Part shown: in pieces, positions 11,890 through 64,000 of the stretch | Layout: each line of letters starts with the position of its first letter | Numbering within the stretch: position 1 is the stretch's first letter | Source of the DNA: Pogona vitticeps | Taxonomy: Eukaryota > Chordata > Lepidosauria > Squamata > Agamidae | Direction: 5' to 3' | Assembly: GCF_051106095.1 (NCBI RefSeq) | Contig: NC_135787.1 | Span: forward strand, 158,666,001-158,730,000 | DNA: 64,000 nucleotides | The notes under the pieces: generated by a model | Seen by the model: the letters and a program-made list of their open reading frames with translations, nothing else | Told to the model about the DNA's origin: nothing | Databases searched by the model: none | Position numbers and translations under genes: made by a program

Positions 11890-12827
11890 TTTATTTATAC
11901 ATTTATCGCAATTTTCAGCTGAAAATTAGAATTTCAATTTTTACAGGTAACCCATGGTTTAAAACGCAACTTTTTATTTTTATGGAATTTCACACGTTTG
12001 ATATGACAATTATAATTAAAACTTTTCTTATCAAGCATATTAATGTACAGCTAGATTACAATTTTTACAAAGATAAAACTGTTAAAGGTTTTTAAAATGC
12101 ACTGGTACCAGATCAAGAGTAAAGACTGTCTACAAATGACTAATGATCATCATTAAGAGAGTCCTGGACTCTTCCTTTCTATAACATAATGAGAAAGCTG
12201 CTATCTAGTGGACTAAGCAATACTCCAAAGCTCCTCAAAAATAGCCACAAGTTGCAGATAAAATGGAACCCAGTATTTGCATTGCTCCTGCACTGCTAGA
12301 ATGTTTTCCCATTTTCTGCAGTGACAGCATTCTTACAATACTATGGTTTTTGCAAATTAACACCTTTTAAGAATTTGGGCATGCGGTGGGGTGCTTTTCC
12401 CCAGACAAATTCTGCTTATGTTAAAGACCAGTCTCTAGATGGTTTTAGTAGCTATAGTGGACCACCTAATGTCCAACTATATACATAGTGCAAATTTAAT
12501 CTTCCCCAAATAGTGTTCTCCTACTAACAATAAAAGATTTTTATCTTCACAAATGAAGATATCTTATTGATAACATGTGGTACACTTTACTCATTTATTC
12601 ATGCCACCATCTATTAACAAATTAGTAACTTACAGTAGAAACTGATTCTCCCTGCATCATAGTTTAAAACCAGAACTAAAAAAAGAAAGACATTCTAAAC
12701 CTTTATAGTTATTCACATAACTATATGTTCCACAGAAATTTTGTTCTGAGCTCATTAAAAAAAAAACCAGAAAAAAAAGCTGTCTGAAATGCATCCCTTT
12801 TTGCTCCTGAGCTATAGATGGAGTCTG
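11890..12827 (-). other. BLTP3B: BLTP3B 3' UTR (probable extent)
   Basis: The sequence after the stop codon at 12828 is repeat-free and AU-rich on the gene strand. Candidate polyadenylation signals AATAAA on the minus strand lie at 11973-11978 and 11890-11895. Which is used, or whether the UTR goes further, cannot be decided without transcripts. Confidence 0.45.
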
Positions 12828-59707
<46,880 letters not shown>

Positions 59708-59940
59708 CTAAAATAAATTGTTACGCATATATTACCGCAAAGCAGTTACTTGGTCTATAACTTTTTATGAAAATACACTCAAATAGATCCATGAAGATGG
59801 GTATCTTGTGAAAAGTAACTCTAGATCTGAAGACTAAGCATTAAAATATTCACATGAAAATTAGAAGATGCTGTCGCAAATGCACACTTGCAAGTCTATT
59901 GGATTCACGCCATATTTTACAACCAGTACACAATTATCTG

Positions 59941-60180
59941 TTGTACACTTTTAAAACTACATTTTATATATTTTAACCATATAATATGTTTTATGAACTG
60001 GCTGTACACTTTTTAATTGCATTTTGTATATTTTAGCCACATACTATGTTTTATGAACTGGTTGTACATTTTCAAACTGCATTTTGTATATTTTAGCCAC
60101 ATACTATGTTTTATGAATTGGTTGTATATTTTCAAACTGCATTTTGTATATTTTAGCCATAAATATGTTTTATGAGCTGG
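59941..60180. repeat. 60-bp tandem repeat, four units
   Basis: Four head-to-tail units of 60 bases start at 59941, 60001, 60061 and 60121 (ttgtac...cattttgtatattttagcca...tatgttttatgaactgg). Units 3 and 4 are most alike and unit 1 most diverged. Confidence 0.95.
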
Positions 60181-60240
60181 TCACCCAACCGTAATAAATA
60201 AAATTCAACTCACGCTTGCAAGTCTACTGTTTGCTTAACT

Positions 60241-60376
60241 CAGAGATGGGAAGTGTGGTCATCCAGACATTGTTGGACTACAACTCCCAGCATTTCCCAC
60301 CACTGATTATGAGGATTACAGTTGACAAAAACTCCAATCCTACAATGATCAGAAGGCAGTACTTTTTCCATCCCTA
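60241..60376. mobile_element. hAT-like MITE ('ttggactacaactccca' family)
   Basis: It starts CAGAGATGGGAAGTGTGG, contains 'gttggactacaactcccagc', and ends with the complement of TAGGGATGGAAAAAG. A widely seen reptile MITE by wording. The 8-bp flanks match poorly (4 of 8), so the duplication is not secure. Confidence 0.55.
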
Positions 60377-61139
60377 TTTTAGATCAAACAAAGACCATGT
60401 TATGATATGGATTACCAACCAACTAACCACTGCAATGGATACTTTTGGAGTTTGTGTTTAGAACAGATGGAGAATGAAAGAAACTTTGAATACAGAATGT
60501 CAAGGTAAACAAGAAGAGTTGAAGGCAATACAGTATTGGGGTAGCAACAAGAATTTGGCTGATGGACACCTGTAAGAGAAAAAGAAAAGGGGAACAAGTT
60601 GAAAGGGGAGGAGACAGGCTGGTTAGAATGAATTTAGGATACTACTATTTGCAACTGTTTTCATCTCAGACTTCATTTTATTGTAAATCCGTTTTTATTA
60701 TTCTTCAAATGGACACATTTACTGTGAATTACTAGTGAACCACATTGTTTACAGTTTGAGAACTTAGCCAAGTACTTATATTGCTATTGAATAGTTGGGC
60801 TAGTGTAAATACAATGGTGTAAACTGCGGTGATGAATCACTGCTAGTCGATGCATTGCTGCTTGAATCTTCTGTTGTACACCAAGTCACACAACTGGCAT
60901 AAAACTTTGTATACAAGCAGGAGCTTATTGATCAAGGGCAATTCAATGCTGTCATTTACACTGCTGCAGTTGAGCTGCCAATAAGATTGTGGCCATTAGG
61001 TTTATACAAAACCTTGCCTCACTCATGTGGCATTATAAAGTAAGAGTGCTGCTAATCAAGGGAAAACTTCCATGTGTAGGGAAACTGAATCATATACTGT
61101 AACAGACACTACTTGTTCATCCGACAACATCACATTGGC
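60377..61139. other. BLTP3B first intron, nothing recognised
   Basis: No element ends or coding frames recognised. A minus-strand exon 1 coding MAGIIKKQILKHLSR was looked for between 59.7 and 64 kb and not found. Confidence 0.4.
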
Positions 61140-61255
61140 AATAGGATATTATTTATTTTATTTGTTTAAAATATTTTATCCTGCCTCTATCTTTACAAGG
61201 GACCCAGGATGGCTTACATCTATAAAAGACAATATTTAAAGCTAAAAACAGTAAT
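61140..61255 (-). mobile_element. L2-type LINE 3' tail
   Basis: On the minus strand 'gtaagccatcctgggtccct' is followed by 'aggcaggataaaatatttta' and an AT-rich tail, the usual L2 end. Confidence 0.65.
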
Positions 61256-62454
61256 GAATTTATTGGAATTTACATTCGTGGAAGTTGGACTTCTACCAGA
61301 TATCAAGAAAGTTAAAGTTTCCTATTTCCTATTCTATCTTTGTGAATGTTTGGTAATCTGATCAACATTTTTGTGATATAAAAATAACCATGGCATCAGG
61401 CTTTTGAGTACTACAGAGCTATTCATGAGGCAAAGATACTTCTAGCAAGAAGTTTTTAGGCAAGAACTTAGGCTCATGGCCGTGGTTCATGTCCTCAGAC
61501 TACCAGAAAGGCAAAATGCAGTTTCTGTTTCTACATAAGAGATAATGGAGATATTAATTTAGGGGTTCCACATACCCTGGTTGTAAATCCAGCTTGGCGT
61601 CTTGCAGTATATACTTTCTTAATGTTGCATCAATGTTTGTGTTTCTATTTTGGGAGATGACTGTTGAGTTCTAGTACTCAACCAATGCTGAAACAGCTAT
61701 CCAACCTTGTTCTCAAATGTAGATGAAAACAGTGTCTTTCCTCTAATCATATGCATGTCATTTATAAAGAACCACTGACTAAGAATCCTTCAAGTGAAAC
61801 TTAGTATTTCAACTGAGCGGCTTAAAGCCAAACCATCCAACCAGGCCTTTGAAAAGTTCTTTTTCCACTTAAAGGAATACTGGAGGGAGGGTGTTTAAAA
61901 ATTGAAGCCATCGTTCTGATCCTGTAAAACTTCAGTGAAGACTAAAGCAGTACCAAAAAGCAATGCCACAAATATGACATTCAGTGGTCTGAAGTACTGT
62001 TGCAAGCTATTTGTATTTTCCCCCTGGTATGCTATAAAGTATAGAGCAATTAATAAATTATAAATAACATCAAATATGCACTATTTGCTCTTCTTTCCTA
62101 TATGCTTGCCAAAAGGGAAGAAATATATTCCAGCATGCACTTTATCCAAAGTACTTCCGCAATCAGATGTGACCACATTTTCCAACAATTTATGATAAAA
62201 GAACAAGAATAATTCTTATCAATCACTGAAGACCAAACGCCTCTGAAAAGAACATGAAAATATTTGACACTCCCAACACTGAGATCTTTTTCAACTGAGA
62301 ACTGATTAGAAATCATTTTCACTTCCCCATGTATTTCTCTCCCCACCTCCCCCACCCATACTTACTCCTCTTTATTCTGGACAGTTTCACAATAAAATGA
62401 AGTAAAATGGCTTTTATTTATCTTTGAACAGGAATGCTGCAATACATCAGCTTT

Positions 62455-62660
62455 ATCCAGTCATAAAAGTATATGTTGTAACTCAGTGGGTTGCAGCATT
62501 TGGATCAGGAGGAGTTCAATTCCACAATGCGGTTACTGGGAAAAGAACCAGTTTGTGCAGCCTTCGGCAAGCTGCATGGTCTCAGAAGACCACCACAAGA
62601 AGAGACTGATAAACTACTTCTTAGTATATATTTTTCTTGAAAAAATCCTGGCAGAATTAA
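62455..62660 (+). mobile_element. tRNA-headed SINE
   Basis: The tRNA-like head shows a box A (tgtaactcagtgggttgc, near 62475) and box B (ggagttcaattcc, near 62511). Next come 'ttcggcaagctgcatggtct' and 'gataaactacttcttagtat'. This is the best head of the SINE family also at 3310, 14446, 23708 and 58550. Confidence 0.7.
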
Positions 62661-62992
62661 GCTGATGCTATATAATAATTATTATCCTTCCCTGAAATTG
62701 GGACCATCATTCACATGAATTTTTGCATGGACATCTAAATAGAGTATCTTCATATATTTGAGCAGACACATTTTCCTCTGCTCTGAATTCCACTAGAACA
62801 TCTAGGTGGAAAAGATACAAATAATTATTTGCATACCAGAATTAGACAGAATTATAATTAAGTGGTTTATAAACTGGCTGACGAAAAAAGAGAGAAGGGA
62901 ACAAACCAAATTTAAAAACAGGGAAAGCACAGTAGATAAGAATGGGAAAATACAATGAAAGGGTTGTGCAGAATAATACTGATACTCAAAGG

Positions 62993-63192
62993 TAGAGATG
63001 GGCATTAACTGCTGAAGTAGTTCATTATTTTAGCCAAGCAGGTGTTTGGCATTTCGCACCCGGTCAGAGGCAGGGTCCTAGCCTCCCTGCCCCTCCTCCT
63101 CCTGGCACTGCCTCTGCCCTGAAGGACGCGGGGCTGTGAAGCTCTGAACACCTGCGGCTAATAAATGAACCAACATGAAGAGCCTATCTCTA
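62993..63192. mobile_element. hAT MITE, TAGAGATGGG ends
   Basis: It starts TAGAGATGGGCATTAACTGC and ends with the complement of TAGAGATAGGCTCTTCATG. Flanks ctcaaagg (62985-62992) and ctcaaaag (63193-63200) agree at 7 of 8. The internal 'gcaggtgttt' and 'ggcactgcctctgcc' words link it to the copy at 44412. Confidence 0.82.
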
Positions 63193-63589
63193 CTCAAAAG
63201 TAAATTTGTCATACCACTAAAGAACACAGACTGACGTGTACTTTGGGATCATATATAAGGAAATCTAGTACAGGCACTCCTCACTAAACGATCCAGTTCA
63301 GTTGTTATAACTAGGTCATTAAGCAAGGAGCAATAATAGTGTATAAGGGAGTAATAAATCATGTGTCATTGAGAAGGGGAATGGTGAAGGTGCAAGAATG
63401 GATTTAAGAGGGTCGTAAAGGGTTGTAAATCCAAGTGATCCTTAAACAGGTAGGTGAGGAGTGAATGTATCAGCTTGATGTAGGTCACATGAAAAAGATC
63501 ACACCACTGTTCCGGAGTTCTGCTCATGTGGCTACTTAGATCAGCGTTCATAGAAAAAGAAAGCCATCAAATCCAAAGCCAAGTTGGCC

Positions 63590-63990
63590 CCCTCACTTTT
63601 GTCATTCCATCATCAGGCAAAAACCTTCTTTTTCAGGCAGGCATTTAAGCAATAGGTGGTGTGTTAGGAATGTTGTACTTATTGAATCTATAGTTTTATT
63701 AAATGTTTTAATGATGGTTTTTAACAACAGTGGGCAAAATTAAACTGTGTATATTTATGTAGGTGGAAGCCAATGAGGTCATTAGCTGGTGCTGGTAAGA
63801 TGTAAGTGAAAGCTTCCTATCTCTAGAGAGCAAGGGGTTGGAGCCTAGGAAACTGAAAATGGGGAATAGGATGTTCAACTCATTTAAATTCTACTGAGAC
63901 CACATCATCAGCTTCCACAAGTATAAATTTATACCAACAGGATTTTGGTCATTATGTGTTTGCTTTTTAGTACTGGTTGTTTTGATGTTT
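63590..63990 (+). mobile_element. L2-type LINE 3' region, decayed
   Basis: 'aaaccttctttttcaggcag' translates as a KTFFFRQAF-like L2 polymerase end and is followed by AT-rich 3' UTR-like sequence ('ttaaatgttttaatgatggt'). It runs to the window edge; edges approximate. Confidence 0.45.
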
Positions 63991-64000
63991 TTAATGGTTC

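Noticed and set aside
59941-60180. CRISPR-like array
   Set aside because: The repeats are contiguous 60-bp units without spacers, in vertebrate DNA; it is a minisatellite.
62424-62609. A possible tRNA gene (box A and box B present)
   Set aside because: No cloverleaf can be completed, and the tRNA-like head continues into the SINE body shared by four other copies.
59708-64000. BLTP3B exon 1 inside the window
   Set aside because: No minus-strand stretch codes MAGIIKKQILKHLSR followed by a donor; the exon is assumed to lie beyond 64000.

Overview
The window is vertebrate nuclear DNA, most likely from a squamate reptile (lizard). The reasons are the spliced gene it carries and the repeat mix: BovB (RTE), L2 and CR1 LINEs, a Sauria-type SINE ending in a BovB-like tail, other tRNA-headed SINEs, a DIRS element, Tc1/mariner and hAT elements. 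The species cannot be fixed from the sequence alone.

The only host protein-coding gene recognised is BLTP3B (UHRF1BP1L/SHIP164), a chorein-domain bridge-like lipid transfer protein, on the minus strand. Twenty exons (exons 2-21 of an inferred 21) run from 59707 down to the stop codon at 12828. Every junction has GT/AG signals and every phase agrees with the next exon. They encode 1430 complete residues. With the short first exon, which is not in the window and should lie beyond 64000, the protein would be about 1445 residues. The 3' UTR probably continues to about 11.9 kb. Positions 1-11.9 kb look intergenic, and 59.7-64 kb is the first intron.

Layout: 1-11.9 kb is intergenic and repeat-rich (CR1 split by a hAT MITE, SINE, L2, CR1, an old RTE fragment, a possible LTR fossil, a small TA-flanked MITE). 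11.9-26.5 kb holds the 3' UTR and exons 21-16, with a complete BovB LINE (open 1009-codon ORF, 12-bp target duplication) between exons 19 and 18, a solo LTR and a compound trinucleotide array. 26.5-31.1 kb has two MITEs back to back and the large exon 14. 31.08-34.82 kb is a DIRS fossil abutting the exon 14 acceptor, itself holding a solo LTR. 35.9-43.7 kb has exons 13-9 plus L1, BovB and Sauria SINE copies. 44.1-47.75 kb holds several DNA transposons, including a mariner-like element whose inverted arms enclose about 0.9 kb of GC-rich DNA with what looks like a captured first exon. 47.8-59.7 kb has exons 8-2 with a self-nested mariner-like element and a hAT element. 59.9-64 kb has a 60-bp tandem repeat, hAT MITEs, a SINE and LINE tails.

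Identifications rest on reading the sequence and on remembered family sequences; no database search was run. Element edges are firm only where a target duplication or TA pair is stated.
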